Part shown: positions 28,684 through 38,563 of the stretch, one piece after another
Numbering within the stretch: position 1 is the first letter of the stretch
How the letters are laid out: every line of letters starts with the position of its first letter
Origin: Ruegeria halocynthiae
GTDB lineage: Bacteria; Pseudomonadota; Alphaproteobacteria; Rhodobacterales; Rhodobacteraceae
Assembly: GCF_000743705.1 (NCBI RefSeq)
Contig: NZ_JQEZ01000003.1
Span: 419,593-483,592, forward strand
Direction: 5' to 3'
DNA length: 64,000 nucleotides
Position numbers and translations under genes: made by a program
Notes under the pieces: generated by a model
The model's input: the letters and a program-made list of their open reading frames with translations, nothing else
Told to the model about the DNA's origin: nothing
The model's database searches: none

Positions 28684-30855
28684 ATGACAACTGCCTTCGA
28701 CAAGCTCGCACGCCCCGTTCAGAAATGGGCGCGTTCCAAAGGCTGGCGTGAGTTGCGCCAGATACAAGCTGATGCAATTCACGCGGTTATGGACAGTGAC
28801 CGCGATCTCATCATCTCGGCTACAACTGCCGGAGGGAAGACCGAGGCTGCGTTCCTGCCGTTGATTTCACAGGTCTTGGCCGATCCTGCCGACGTTAGTG
28901 GCTTTGATCTTCTATACATCGGTCCTCTTAAGGCGCTAATTACTGATCAAGCCATGCGGCTGGAAGACATCTGCCGTGACGCAGAGTTGCCGGTTTATCC
29001 CTGGCATGGAGATGTCTCAAGCAGTGTGAAAACTCGCGCAACGAAGTCGCCCAAAGGCATTTTGTTGATCACACCTGAATCCCTCGAGGCGCTGTTTGTC
29101 CGGCGCGGTCTCGAAATTCCGCGTCTGTTTGGTGCGACACGGGCGGTCGTGATCGATGAGTTGCATAGCGTCTTAGATTGTGAGCGCGGCGTGCAGATGC
29201 GCTCTCTACTGACAAGGCTGGAAATAGCGGTGAAACGCCCGATCCGTCGCATCGGCCTGTCAGCCACGCTTGGTGATATGAACATAGCAAGTGTGTACTT
29301 GCGGCCGGATAGCGCAAATGCTGTTAAGCTGATCGAGGCCGAGGGAGGAGAAGCTGAACTTCTCTTGCAGTTGCGCGGTTATGTGTCAGGGGGTGAAGGT
29401 GAAAACACACCTTCAGCAACGGATGCCGTCTCTGAGCACTTGTTCCAGCACTTGCGTGGCAGCGACAACCTCGTTTTTGCAAGCAGACGTGACCATGTCG
29501 AAATATACGCAGACCGGCTGCGCGAATTCTGCGAGAAGTCCCACTTGCCCCAGGAATTTTACCCACATCACGCCAGCCTTTCCCGTGAACACAGGGATTT
29601 TGTAGAAAAGAGGTTGAAGGACGCAAACCAGCCAACCACCGCCGTTTGCACGTCGACGTTGGAATTGGGGATCGACATTGGTGATGTGACCTGTGTGGCC
29701 CAAGTCGGGGCGCCCTTCAGCGTTGCGGCGTTGCGTCAAAGGCTGGGGAGATCTGGGCGCCGCAAAGGACAGCCCGCGGTCCTGCGCCAATATGCGATAG
29801 AAGCAAGGCTGGATAGTAAGAGCAGTTTTGTGGATCAGCTCAGACTCGGTCTGATCCGGTCCGTTGCGATGATCGAGCTGTTGCTCGAGGGGTGGTGCGA
29901 ACCTCCGAGGCCGGATGCCCTCCACCTATCCACGCTGGTTCATCAAGTTCTTTCAGTCATTGCAGAACGCGGAGGAGCCCAAGCAAGCAGGCTCTATCGC
30001 CTTCTATGCCAGGAAGGACCATTCCGACAGGTAGGCACGGACCTGTTTCTGGATGTTCTCAGGGCAATGGGGCGCGCTGAAGCCGGTCTAATCGAACAAT
30101 CGCCCGATGGTCTTCTACTGCTTGGCGCAGCGGGGGAGCGTCTGGTCGAACACTACAGTTTCTATGCCGTATTCAAAACACCCGAAGAGTTTCGCCTTGT
30201 TGCTGACGGTAAAGAGCTTGGTACTCTGCCCATCGACAACATCCTGTCTCCGGGGATGCTTCTTATTTTCTCCGGGCGCAGATGGGTGGTTCAAGAAATC
30301 CACGATCTGGAAAAGGTCATCCTTGTGAAACCTGCAAAGGCTGGCGTACCACCACTGTTCGGTGGCGACCCGGGAATGATCCATGATCGCGTCATAGAAA
30401 AAATGTTTGAAGTCTACGAAGGCAATTTCGAACTGGCCTATATGGATCAGACTGCTCTGGGCCTGCTCGAGGAGGCCCGCAGAAACTTTTGTCTCTGGGG
30501 TTTCTCTGGTTCACCCATCGCGGATACTGGACAAGGATCGTACGCTCTCGCAACCCGTTGCGGAACTATCAAAACGACCACACTGGCCATGGCACTGGGA
30601 GCGTACGGATTTGAAGTGACACAGCATGACGGCTTCCTCTTAGTAGAGGCTGGAGACGCTGAAATGCCGCTGCATCAAACTCTTGCGCGACTACCACCAA
30701 ATGAGGCTATGGACTTGTTTGCGCATTCGCCAAATCTGATCTTTGAAAAGTTTCATGGGTATCTGACGGTGGATTTGCTTGTGCAGGACGCACTATCGTC
30801 GCGTGTGCAAATTGAGTGTTTTCAAAGTATCTGTGACATTATCGCCAATAAATGA
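28684..30855 (+). CDS. Lhr-like DEAD/DEAH helicase of a defence operon (BrxHI/SngC-type)
   Basis: A 723-residue superfamily 2 helicase, complete to the eye. Q-motif region RELRQIQADAI, motif I SATTAGGKTEAA (~45-56), Ia YIGPLKAL, II VIDELHSVL (D158-E-L-H), III GLSATLGD, V TSTLELGIDIGDV and VI QRLGRSGRRKGQ are all intact. The C-terminal ~250 residues are the Lhr-type extension. Paired with a DUF2791 ATPase this is the gene couple of Shango (sngB-sngC) or of the 3' end of BREX type 2 (brxD-brxHI). With the ATPase broken and any upstream genes absent, the system is probably inactive. Confidence 0.85.
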   Translation: MTTAFDKLARPVQKWARSKGWRELRQIQADAIHAVMDSDRDLIISATTAGGKTEAAFLPLISQVLADPADVSGFDLLYIGPLKALITDQAMRLEDICRDAELPVYPWHGDVSSSVKTRATKSPKGILLITPESLEALFVRRGLEIPRLFGATRAVVIDELHSVLDCERGVQMRSLLTRLEIAVKRPIRRIGLSATLGDMNIASVYLRPDSANAVKLIEAEGGEAELLLQLRGYVSGGEGENTPSATDAVSEHLFQHLRGSDNLVFASRRDHVEIYADRLREFCEKSHLPQEFYPHHASLSREHRDFVEKRLKDANQPTTAVCTSTLELGIDIGDVTCVAQVGAPFSVAALRQRLGRSGRRKGQPAVLRQYAIEARLDSKSSFVDQLRLGLIRSVAMIELLLEGWCEPPRPDALHLSTLVHQVLSVIAERGGAQASRLYRLLCQEGPFRQVGTDLFLDVLRAMGRAEAGLIEQSPDGLLLLGAAGERLVEHYSFYAVFKTPEEFRLVADGKELGTLPIDNILSPGMLLIFSGRRWVVQEIHDLEKVILVKPAKAGVPPLFGGDPGMIHDRVIEKMFEVYEGNFELAYMDQTALGLLEEARRNFCLWGFSGSPIADTGQGSYALATRCGTIKTTTLAMALGAYGFEVTQHDGFLLVEAGDAEMPLHQTLARLPPNEAMDLFAHSPNLIFEKFHGYLTVDLLVQDALSSRVQIECFQSICDIIANK

Positions 30856-31051
30856 AATCGGAAACCTACTTCCACAATTCGATCCGGCGACTGCTTTAGA
30901 CCCTCCTAGAGCCGGTGACTAAGGGCCGATTACTTCAAAAGGAGCGTTTGAATCAGCAGCAATTCAGACTGACAGAAGCAACTTTAGTTGGCGGAAAGGT
31001 AAGTTAATTGGTCAAAAGGCAAAATATCTCTGCATTTGACACTTAAAATAT

Positions 31052-31128
31052 TGGTCGGAGTGAGAGGATTCGAACCTCCGACCCCTGCCTCCCGAAGACA
31101 GTGCTCTACCAGGCTGAGCTACACTCCG
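31052..31128 (-). tRNA. tRNA-Pro (anticodon CGG)
   Basis: A 77-base tRNA read on the minus strand. The acceptor stem is CGGAGTG/CACTCCG with discriminator A and an encoded CCA. The D arm has AGCTC-A-GCCTGGT-A-GAGC, the anticodon arm CTGTC-TTCGGGA-GGCAG gives anticodon CGG (codon CCG), and the T arm has GGTTCGAATCC. The 3' end points toward the accessory region, the usual geometry of island integration at a tRNA, though no integrase or attachment repeat was found. Confidence 0.95.
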
Positions 31129-31235
31129 ACCGTGGCGGGTGATCTATACCCGAGGATTTGGATGTGCAAGAGGGATTTTAGGCGCCATCGACGATTTGGT
31201 CTGACCGGTTAGCGGACCACCTTTGTATGCTTTTG

Positions 31236-32351
31236 TCAGCCAAGGGGGGCGGTCCGGTACAGCCGGACTTTCGTGCCGCCGTGATCCACGATCGGCCCCA
31301 AAGGAAGCAAGGGCAGACGTGTGGACCGGGCCAGTGATGGGTTGCTTGTTACGATACCAACCCGCCAGCCTCTGAACCTGGACATGAGCACCTTACCCAG
31401 GCTGCCGTAAAGAGAGCGAAGCCGCTTTTCATCGCCGATTCTTGCGCCATAAGGTGGGTTAACGATGACCAGCCCTGCGAGGCCGGGCGGGGGTTTTATG
31501 TCGCTGATTGACCGGCACTGAAAACTGGTGTTTGCGGTCACACCTGACTGTTCTGCATTGGTGGTGGCCGCGTCGACCGCCCCCGCGTTGCGGTCCGATC
31601 CCAGGAAAACCAAATCCGTTTCTGACGACGGCTGCTGTGCGCGCATTGAAGTCCAGGCATCCGAATCGAAAGCCGCTAGATGTTCGAAAGCGAAGTTACG
31701 AGAGCGCCCGGGCAGCAACCCAAGGGCAATCTCGGCAGCTTCGATGACGAAAGTACCGGACCCGCACATCGGGTCCAGAACAGGCTCGGACCCGTCAAAC
31801 CCACATTCGCGCAGGAACATCGCGGCCATCGTCTCGCGCATTGGCGCTTTGGCGATTGCGGGTTTGTGGCCCCGTTTGTGCAGAGGGTCACCGGAGCTGT
31901 CTACGGAAAACGTGCAGATGTCTTTTTCGATGCGCAGCAGAACCCGCACGGCCGCCTCGGATGAAATCGGTGCGCCAAGGGTCTCGGTGATGGCGTTCTC
32001 GATGCGCTGGCGAGCGGCTCCGGCGTGATAGATGCGTGATTTCCGGCTTGTCGCCTCGACCCGGACGGCAACGTCCGGGCGCAAAAAATCAGACCATGGA
32101 AATTTGCGTGCCCGTTTGTCCAGTTGCGCCAAATGAACAGCCGGAAAACTGCCAAGCCTGACCAACACCTTGTTGGCCCCGCGCAGGCACAGGTTGGCGC
32201 GCCAGACCTCGGACCAGCTGCCGCGGCAGCTGACGCCACCTGCAACCTGCCGGGCGTCGGCGAATCCCTGTTCGGTGACCTCGGCGTGCAAGGGGGCTTC
32301 GAGGCCGGGCGTGGCCACAAGAAAGATTTCCAGATCGTCAGATGTGTTCAT
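31236..32351 (-). CDS. THUMP-domain RNA N2-guanine methyltransferase (RlmL/UPF0020 family)
   Basis: A 371-residue methyltransferase. The N-terminal part (~1-160) is a ferredoxin-like plus THUMP RNA-binding module; the C-terminal part is a Rossmann-type methyltransferase with SAM motif VLDPMCGSGTFVIEAA near residue 190 and the catalytic NPPYG near 298. These features match enzymes making m2G in rRNA (RlmL N-terminal half-like) or tRNA (Trm14-like). The exact target base is not known. First gene on the backbone side of tRNA-Pro; divergent from nqrA. Confidence 0.88.
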   Translation of the reverse strand: MNTSDDLEIFLVATPGLEAPLHAEVTEQGFADARQVAGGVSCRGSWSEVWRANLCLRGANKVLVRLGSFPAVHLAQLDKRARKFPWSDFLRPDVAVRVEATSRKSRIYHAGAARQRIENAITETLGAPISSEAAVRVLLRIEKDICTFSVDSSGDPLHKRGHKPAIAKAPMRETMAAMFLRECGFDGSEPVLDPMCGSGTFVIEAAEIALGLLPGRSRNFAFEHLAAFDSDAWTSMRAQQPSSETDLVFLGSDRNAGAVDAATTNAEQSGVTANTSFQCRSISDIKPPPGLAGLVIVNPPYGARIGDEKRLRSLYGSLGKVLMSRFRGWRVGIVTSNPSLARSTRLPLLPLGPIVDHGGTKVRLYRTAPLG

Positions 32352-32651
32352 TCTGGCTGGTTACACCGGAAACGCCGTCAGCGCGATACGCAATTTGCCT
32401 GACAAAGCCATCAGATTATTCTATCAGATGAAAGGAATACGAGGGTCATCCTTGCAGTTGGGCGGTAACTGGTTTGCGTTTGTGACCGTCCACGCGTAAA
32501 GGGTCCGTGATCGAAATTGCGCTTGCGGATTTCGGCTGGATTTTGACGCTTTTGCGACACTGCCGGTGGGAATATCCGCGCTATTTAACGCCAACCTGAT
32601 TATGGTCGGGGATAGCGGGCACAGAAAAAAGGCTTGGAAGAACGTAGCGAC
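32352..32651. other. Divergent promoter region of nqrA, nothing specific identified
   Basis: A 300-base gap between the divergent methyltransferase gene and nqrA. It must hold the nqr operon promoter, but I found no convincing -35/-10 pair. A TTGACG at 32543 lacks a -10 at standard spacing, and an AT-rich CTATTTAACG lies at 32581. No riboswitch-like fold or recognisable operator was seen. Confidence 0.4.
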
Positions 32652-33995
32652 ATGCAAACTTTCAAACTGAAAAAGGGGTTGGAACTGCCGGTGCAAGGTG
32701 CGCCGGATCAGGCTATCCAACCGGGTCCTGAATTTTCTTCAGTTGGTGTATTGGGGGCCGATTATCTGGATCTCAAACCACGGATGCTGGTTCAGGAAGG
32801 CGATGAAGTTCAGCGCGGAACGCCGCTGTTTTGTCACAAGGATGCGCCCGAGGCGATGATGGTTGCCCCGCTCAGCGGTAAGGTCGTTGCCATCAACCGC
32901 GGTGCGCGCCGGGTGTTGCAAAGCGTGGTGATCGCGATTTCGGACGCCAACGACGCGGGCATTGATTTTTCGGGAATCGGTGACACAACCAGCGCCGAGG
33001 GCGTGGCGGCCAAACTATGCGCCGCCGGGCTGTGGACTGCTTTCCGCACCCGTCCGTACTCGAAAATGCCCGCGCCGGGCACGGCACCGGCGGCGATCTT
33101 TGTGACCGCGATGGATAGTGAACCGCTGGCGGGTGACGCTGCTGTCATTATCAATGATGCGGGCGACGCCTTTGCAACGGGGCTTGAGGCGGTTTCCAAG
33201 CTGACCGGAGGCAAGACCTATCTGTGCCACAAAGAAGGTGAGGCGGTTCCCGGGGCGGATGTGCCCGGCGTCGAGGCGGCGGCCTTTTCCGGCCCGCATC
33301 CGGCTGGTCTGGCCGGAACCCATATCCATTTCCTCGAACCTCTGGCCGGTGACAAACAGGTCTGGACCATCGGGTATCAGGATGTGATCGCCATCGGGCG
33401 GCTGATGCAAACCGGTCATCTTGATCCCAATGTTGTGATCGCACTTTCCGGTCCCGGGGTGCGCCAGCCGCGCCTGATCCGCACTGCCATGGGCGCTTCG
33501 ACGGATGATCTGATCCGCGATGAAATCGATGTAGACGGCACCCCTCGTGTGATTTCGGGTTCAATCCTGTCAGGGCACCTTGCCGATGGGCCCCGGGCCT
33601 ATCTGGGCCGGTTCGCACGTCAGGTCTGTGTCATCCGCGAAGACCCGGATCAGATTCCAATGGGCTGGATTCGACCAATGCCGTCGAAATACGCGGTGCA
33701 GCCGGTTCTGGGGTCTGCATTTGCCAGAAAGCTGTATGCCTTCACCTCTAACCTGAACGGCGGGCGGCGTGCGATGGTTCCGACAGGCACGTTCGAAGAC
33801 CTGATGCCGCAGGATTACCTGCCGACGCAGTTGGTGCGCGCGCTGTTGGTAATGGATACGGATGCCGCACAGGCGCTGGGTGCGCTAGAGCTGGACGAAG
33901 AGGATCTGGGCCTGATCGGCTTTGCCTGTCCCGCAAAATATGAATACGGGCAGGCGCTGCGCGACTGCCTGTCCAAGATTGAAAAGGAGGGCTGA
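32652..33995 (+). CDS. nqrA: Na+-translocating NADH:quinone reductase subunit A
   Basis: A 447-residue peripheral subunit of the sodium pump, first gene of nqrABCDEF. It begins MQTFKLKKGLELPVQGAP, and the internal PRMLVQEGDEVQRGTPLF and APLSGKVVAINRGARR are the barrel-sandwich segments of NqrA. The ATG at 32652 is chosen (GGAAG upstream); 6 more codons are open before it. The stop lies 5 bases before nqrB. The complex couples NADH oxidation and quinone reduction to sodium export. Confidence 0.97.
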   Translation: MQTFKLKKGLELPVQGAPDQAIQPGPEFSSVGVLGADYLDLKPRMLVQEGDEVQRGTPLFCHKDAPEAMMVAPLSGKVVAINRGARRVLQSVVIAISDANDAGIDFSGIGDTTSAEGVAAKLCAAGLWTAFRTRPYSKMPAPGTAPAAIFVTAMDSEPLAGDAAVIINDAGDAFATGLEAVSKLTGGKTYLCHKEGEAVPGADVPGVEAAAFSGPHPAGLAGTHIHFLEPLAGDKQVWTIGYQDVIAIGRLMQTGHLDPNVVIALSGPGVRQPRLIRTAMGASTDDLIRDEIDVDGTPRVISGSILSGHLADGPRAYLGRFARQVCVIREDPDQIPMGWIRPMPSKYAVQPVLGSAFARKLYAFTSNLNGGRRAMVPTGTFEDLMPQDYLPTQLVRALLVMDTDAAQALGALELDEEDLGLIGFACPAKYEYGQALRDCLSKIEKEG

Positions 33996-34000
33996 GCCAC

Positions 34001-35209
34001 ATGGGTTTGCGCAGCTTCTTTGACCGGATCGAGCCGAACTTTACCAAGGGCGGCAAGTACGAAAAGTACTTCCCCATCTACGAGATGGTGGAGAGCTTTA
34101 TCTACACTCCGAAAACTGTCACCAGTGTCGCGCCGCACACGCGGTCCTATGTGGATATGAAGCGGATCATGACCTATGTCGTGATCGCGACGATCCCTTG
34201 TATCCTGTGGGGGATGTGGAATACCGGCTATCAGGCCAATTCTGCCATCGCCGGGCTGGGACCGGATGCCGCAACCGGGTGGCGGATCGCAATTTTGCAG
34301 CTGTTCGGCATCTCGCTGGACCCGGGCAGCATCTTTGCCAATGTGGTGCACGGGTTGCTGTATTTCCTGCCGATCTACATCGTGACCTTGGTTGCCGGTG
34401 GTATTTTCGAGGTCATCTTTGCCACCGTGCGCGGGCATGAGGTGAACGAGGGGTTCCTTGTTACTTCAATGCTTTACACGTTGATCATGCCTGCGACCAC
34501 GCCGCTGTGGCAGGTGGCGCTTGGCATCATTTTCGGCGTGGTGATCGGCAAAGAAGTCTTTGGCGGCACCGGCAAGAACTTTCTCAACCCCGCGCTTGTG
34601 GGGCGGGCGTTCCTGTATTTTGCCTATCCGGCGCAGATGTCGGGCGACTCGGTCTGGACCCCGGTTGACGGGTTCTCGGGCGCGACGGCCTTGGCAGTGT
34701 CAGCCGCCGATGGGTATCAGGCACTGGCTGCGGATGGCATCACCTGGTGGAACGCGTTCTTCGGCACAATTCAGGGCAGCTTTGGCGAAACATCAACATT
34801 GGCGTGTATGGTTGGGTTGGCCTTCCTGCTGATGACAAGGATCGCTAATTACCGGCTGATCGTGGGGTGTCTGGCCGGTACAATCGCGTTCACCTGGCTG
34901 TTGAACCTGGTCGGATCGGACACCAATCCGATGTTCGCGATGCCGTGGTACTGGCATGTGGTTCTGGGCGGTTATGCCTTTGGTCTGGCCTTCATGGTGA
35001 CCGAGCCTGTCTCCGCCAGCCACACCAACGTTGGGCGTTACATCTATGGTGCGTTGATCGGTGTCATGGTTGTGTTGATCCGTGTGGTGAACCCGGCTTT
35101 CCCCGAAGGCATGATGCTGGCAATCCTGTTCGGTAACGTCTTTGCGCCGCTGATCGACTATTTCGTGGTACAGGCAAACATCAAACGGAGGGCGCGTCGC
35201 CATGTCTGA
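34001..35209 (+). CDS. nqrB: Na+-NQR subunit B
   Basis: A 402-residue membrane subunit with about ten hydrophobic segments. It carries covalently bound FMN at the Thr of the SGAT motif, here VDGFSGATALAVS with Thr229, close to Thr236 of the Vibrio enzyme. Riboflavin and quinone sites also lie in this subunit. AAGGAGGG precedes the ATG. It overlaps nqrC by 8 bases. FMN attachment needs the ApbE protein encoded at 42.7 kb. Confidence 0.97.
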   Translation: MGLRSFFDRIEPNFTKGGKYEKYFPIYEMVESFIYTPKTVTSVAPHTRSYVDMKRIMTYVVIATIPCILWGMWNTGYQANSAIAGLGPDAATGWRIAILQLFGISLDPGSIFANVVHGLLYFLPIYIVTLVAGGIFEVIFATVRGHEVNEGFLVTSMLYTLIMPATTPLWQVALGIIFGVVIGKEVFGGTGKNFLNPALVGRAFLYFAYPAQMSGDSVWTPVDGFSGATALAVSAADGYQALAADGITWWNAFFGTIQGSFGETSTLACMVGLAFLLMTRIANYRLIVGCLAGTIAFTWLLNLVGSDTNPMFAMPWYWHVVLGGYAFGLAFMVTEPVSASHTNVGRYIYGALIGVMVVLIRVVNPAFPEGMMLAILFGNVFAPLIDYFVVQANIKRRARRHV

Positions 35210-36017
35210 TACGCAATCCCCAGAACCCAAGGGCGCGATTGCCCGGTTCCTGGCGGCCTCGCCGGATTCGGTCGGCAAAACCATTTTTGTCGCCGTCGCG
35301 ATCTGTCTTGTCGCGTCGATGATCGTGTCGGCCGCAGCCGTTAGCCTGCGTCCGGTGCAAGAAGCGAACAAGCTGAAAGACAAGCAGGTCAACGTGTTGC
35401 AGGTGGCGGGTGTCTATGAGTCGGGCATCAACGTGACCGAGGCTTTTGCCGCGTTCGAACCGCATGTGCTGGATCTGGCCACCGGCGAATTTGTCGACGA
35501 TCAGTTCGATCCGGCCACGTTTGACGATCAGGCTGCCGCATCTGATCCGGACCTCAGCGTCGCGCTGGACAGTGATCCCGCCGGGATTGGCCGCAAGGCC
35601 AAGTATCGCGTGATCTATCTGTTGCGCGATGACTCTGGCGCGTTGGATAAGGTGATCTTGCCGCTGCACGGCTACGGGCTTTGGTCTACGCTCTATGGCT
35701 TTATCGCGCTTGAGAGTAACGGCAACGATATTTTTGGCCTGCAATTCTATCAGCATGGTGAAACCCCCGGCCTTGGGGCTGAGGTGGATAATCCACGCTG
35801 GAAAGAGCTGTGGAACGGCAAAAAGCTGCGCGATGACGCGGGTGAATTGCAGATCACTGTATCCAAGACGCAGCCTGCGGCCGGGCCGGATTTCTATGTT
35901 GACGCGTTGGCCGGTGCCACGCTGACCTCGGTCGGTGTCGATAACCTGGTGAAATTCTGGATGGGCGATGCGGGCTACGGTCCCTTCCTGACCAAACTGC
36001 AAGCAGGAGATCTTTGA
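35202..36017 (+). CDS. nqrC: Na+-NQR subunit C
   Basis: A 271-residue subunit with one N-terminal membrane anchor ([20 protein letters not shown]) and a periplasmic FMN-binding domain. The covalent FMN site is the Thr of [10 protein letters not shown], about residue 240. [17 protein letters not shown] following the anchor is typical. Its stop overlaps the nqrD ATG by one base (TGATG). Confidence 0.97.
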   Translation: MSDTQSPEPKGAIARFLAASPDSVGKTIFVAVAICLVASMIVSAAAVSLRPVQEANKLKDKQVNVLQVAGVYESGINVTEAFAAFEPHVLDLATGEFVDDQFDPATFDDQAAASDPDLSVALDSDPAGIGRKAKYRVIYLLRDDSGALDKVILPLHGYGLWSTLYGFIALESNGNDIFGLQFYQHGETPGLGAEVDNPRWKELWNGKKLRDDAGELQITVSKTQPAAGPDFYVDALAGATLTSVGVDNLVKFWMGDAGYGPFLTKLQAGDL

Positions 36018-36670
36018 TGTCCCAGACAAAGAAAGAGCTGTTGGTCGACCCGCTTGTCGACAACAATCCGATTACGTTGCAGGTGCTGGGCATCTGTTCT
36101 GCGCTGGCGGTGACGTCGTCGCTGCAGGTTGCGTTTGTCATGGCCCTGGCGGTGACATTTGTGACCGCGTTTGCGTCGATGTTCATCTCAATCCTGCGCA
36201 ACCAGATCCCCGGTTCGATCCGGATCATCGTGCAGATGGTGATCATCGCCTCGCTGGTGATCCTGGTGGATCAGATCCTCAAGGCATATGCGTTCCAGAT
36301 TTCGAAGACCCTGTCGGTCTTTGTCGGTTTGATCATCACCAACTGTATCGTGATGGGCCGCGCCGAAGCCTTTGCCATGAAGAACCCGCCGATGGCCTCG
36401 TTCATTGACGGTGTCGGCAACGGGCTGGGCTATGGTCTGATCCTGTTGCTGGTTGGCTTTATCCGTGAGCTGTTCGGCTCGGGCAGCTTGTTTGGCGTGA
36501 CGATCCTGCAAACGGTGAACAATGGTGGCTGGTATGTGCCCAACGGGTTGCTGCTGTTGCCGCCGTCGGCCTTTTTCGTGATCGGTCTGCTGATCTGGGC
36601 TTTCCGTACGTGGAAGCCGAAACAGGTTGAAGAACGTGAATACAAAATCCAGCAGGTAGAGGCGCACTGA
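36017..36670 (+). CDS. nqrD: Na+-NQR subunit D
   Basis: A 217-residue membrane subunit of the NqrDE/RnfAE family with six helices expected. The Cys-containing [13 protein letters not shown] segment matches the site of the intramembrane iron centre shared with NqrE. The ATG at 36017 overlaps the nqrC stop; a TTG codon just before it is in frame but not needed. Ends in a TGATG overlap with nqrE. Confidence 0.97.
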   Translation: MSQTKKELLVDPLVDNNPITLQVLGICSALAVTSSLQVAFVMALAVTFVTAFASMFISILRNQIPGSIRIIVQMVIIASLVILVDQILKAYAFQISKTLSVFVGLIITNCIVMGRAEAFAMKNPPMASFIDGVGNGLGYGLILLLVGFIRELFGSGSLFGVTILQTVNNGGWYVPNGLLLLPPSAFFVIGLLIWAFRTWKPKQVEEREYKIQQVEAH

Positions 36671-37278
36671 TGGAAGGGCTTATCTCTCTGGCCGTAAAGG
36701 CCGTTTTTGTCGAAAACCTTGCGCTTAGCTTTTTCCTTGGCATGTGTACGTTCATCGCCGTGTCAAAAAAGATCTCGACCGCGCTGGGTTTGGGGATATC
36801 GGTCATGGTCGTGCAGGCCATCACGGTGCCCACAAACAACCTGCTGCTGACCTATCTTCTGAAGCCGGGCGCGCTGGCCTGGGCTGGATTTCCCGATGTG
36901 GACCTGACCTTCCTCGGCCTGATCTCATACATTGGTGTGATCGCCGCGATGGTTCAGATTCTGGAGATGGTGCTCGATAAGTATTTCCCGCCGCTATACA
37001 ACGCGTTGGGTATCTTTCTGCCGCTGATTACGGTGAACTGCGCCATACTGGGTGGGTCGCTGTTCATGGTGGAACGCGACTATAACTTTGCTGAGGCCGC
37101 GACCTATGGCCTGTCTTCGGGTTTTGGCTGGGCGTTGGCGATCACTGCAATGGCCGGGGTTCGGGAAAAGCTGAAATATTCAGATATTCCCGACGGGCTG
37201 CAGGGTCTGGGCATCACCTTCATCACCGCAGGACTGATGGCGATGGCCTTCATGTCCTTCTCGGGCGTGAAGCTGTAA
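36670..37278 (+). CDS. nqrE: Na+-NQR subunit E
   Basis: A 202-residue six-helix membrane subunit, partner of NqrD in holding the intramembrane iron centre. [16 protein letters not shown] and [15 protein letters not shown] carry the conserved Cys residues. It overlaps nqrD at its start by one base and is followed after 10 bases by nqrF, with AGGAGGGG between. Confidence 0.97.
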   Translation: MEGLISLAVKAVFVENLALSFFLGMCTFIAVSKKISTALGLGISVMVVQAITVPTNNLLLTYLLKPGALAWAGFPDVDLTFLGLISYIGVIAAMVQILEMVLDKYFPPLYNALGIFLPLITVNCAILGGSLFMVERDYNFAEAATYGLSSGFGWALAITAMAGVREKLKYSDIPDGLQGLGITFITAGLMAMAFMSFSGVKL

Positions 37279-37288
37279 GGAGGGGCCA

Positions 37289-38512
37289 ATGGAAACTTTT
37301 AGCCTGGGCGTCGTCCTTTTCACCCTGATCGTTCTTGCGCTGGTGGCCATCATCATGGCGGCACGCTCGCGCCTGGTGTCGACCGGTAATGTCAATATTA
37401 CCATCAATGGTGAGAAGACCATTGCTGTCCCGGCGGGCGGCAAGCTGCTGCAAACGCTGGCGGCCGAGAAGCTGTTTGTGCCGTCTGCCTGTGGTGGCGG
37501 TGGCACCTGCGCACAATGCCGGGTGCGGGTGCATTCGGGCGGCGGGTCGATCCTGCCGACCGAGGAAAGCCACATCACCAAGCGTGAGGCATCTTGCGGC
37601 GACCGCCTGTCCTGTCAGGTTGCGGTCAAGCAGGACATGGATATCGAAGTTCCCGAAGAGGTCTTTGGCGTCAAGAAATGGGAATGCACGGTTCGGTCAA
37701 ACGAAAACGTTGCGACCTTCATCAAGGCGCTGACGCTGGACCTGCCGGAAGGTGAGGATGTCAATTTCCGCGCTGGCGGCTACATCCAGATCGAAGCGCC
37801 CGCGCACCAGCTGGCCTATACCGATTTCGATGTCGAAGAAGAATACCGCGAAGACTGGGATCGCTTTAACCTGTGGCAATACAAGTCCGTGGTGAATGAG
37901 CCGATCGAGCGCGCCTATTCGATGGCGAACTATCCGGATGAAAAGGGCATGATCATGCTCAACGTCCGGGTGGCCTCACCACCTCCGGGCTCGGAAGGTA
38001 TCCCCGCCGGTCAGATGTCGTCTTACATCTTTAACCTGAAACCGGGGGATAAGGTGACAATCTCGGGCCCGTTTGGCGAATTCTTTGCCCGCGAGACGGA
38101 AAGAGAGATGGTCTTTATCGGTGGTGGTGCGGGCATGGCCCCCATGCGCAGCCACATTTTTGACCAGCTCAAGCGTCTTGAAAACCGGAACCGGAAAATC
38201 AGCTTCTGGTACGGCGCGCGATCCAAGAAAGAGATGTTCTTTGTCGAAGATTTCGACTCGCTGGCCAAGGAATTCAGCAATTTCGAATGGCACGTCGCCC
38301 TGTCGGACGCGCAGCCCGAGGATGACTGGAAAGGCTACACCGGCTTTATCCACAATGTTCTGTTCGAAGAATACCTCAAGAACCACCCGGCACCTGAGGA
38401 TTGCGAATATTACATGTGTGGCCCGCCAATCATGAACCAGTCGGTCATCAACATGCTGCTGGATATGGGCGTGGACCGCGAAGACATCATGCTGGATGAC
38501 TTCGGCGGTTAA
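37289..38512 (+). CDS. nqrF: Na+-NQR subunit F (NADH dehydrogenase, FAD and 2Fe-2S)
   Basis: A 407-residue electron entry subunit. One N-terminal membrane helix is followed by a ferredoxin domain with ligands C68, C74, C77 and C109, then an FAD domain ([10 protein letters not shown] binds flavin) and an NADH domain ([15 protein letters not shown] and YYMCGPP). Length matches the Vibrio protein. It ends the nqrABCDEF unit and is closed by a terminator. Confidence 0.98.
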   Translation: METFSLGVVLFTLIVLALVAIIMAARSRLVSTGNVNITINGEKTIAVPAGGKLLQTLAAEKLFVPSACGGGGTCAQCRVRVHSGGGSILPTEESHITKREASCGDRLSCQVAVKQDMDIEVPEEVFGVKKWECTVRSNENVATFIKALTLDLPEGEDVNFRAGGYIQIEAPAHQLAYTDFDVEEEYREDWDRFNLWQYKSVVNEPIERAYSMANYPDEKGMIMLNVRVASPPPGSEGIPAGQMSSYIFNLKPGDKVTISGPFGEFFARETEREMVFIGGGAGMAPMRSHIFDQLKRLENRNRKISFWYGARSKKEMFFVEDFDSLAKEFSNFEWHVALSDAQPEDDWKGYTGFIHNVLFEEYLKNHPAPEDCEYYMCGPPIMNQSVINMLLDMGVDREDIMLDDFGG

Positions 38513-38519
38513 GAAGACA

Positions 38520-38548
38520 AAAAGCCGGTGCACACAGCGCCGGCTTTT
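38520..38548 (+). terminator. Terminator after nqrF
   Basis: AAAAGCCGG pairs perfectly with CCGGCTTTT over 9 bases around an 11-base loop. It begins 8 bases after the nqrF stop. The A and T arms suit both strands, so it may also end the leftward dehydrogenase gene, whose stop lies 16 bases beyond. Confidence 0.85.
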
Positions 38549-38563
38549 CCAATTTTGCGACAC

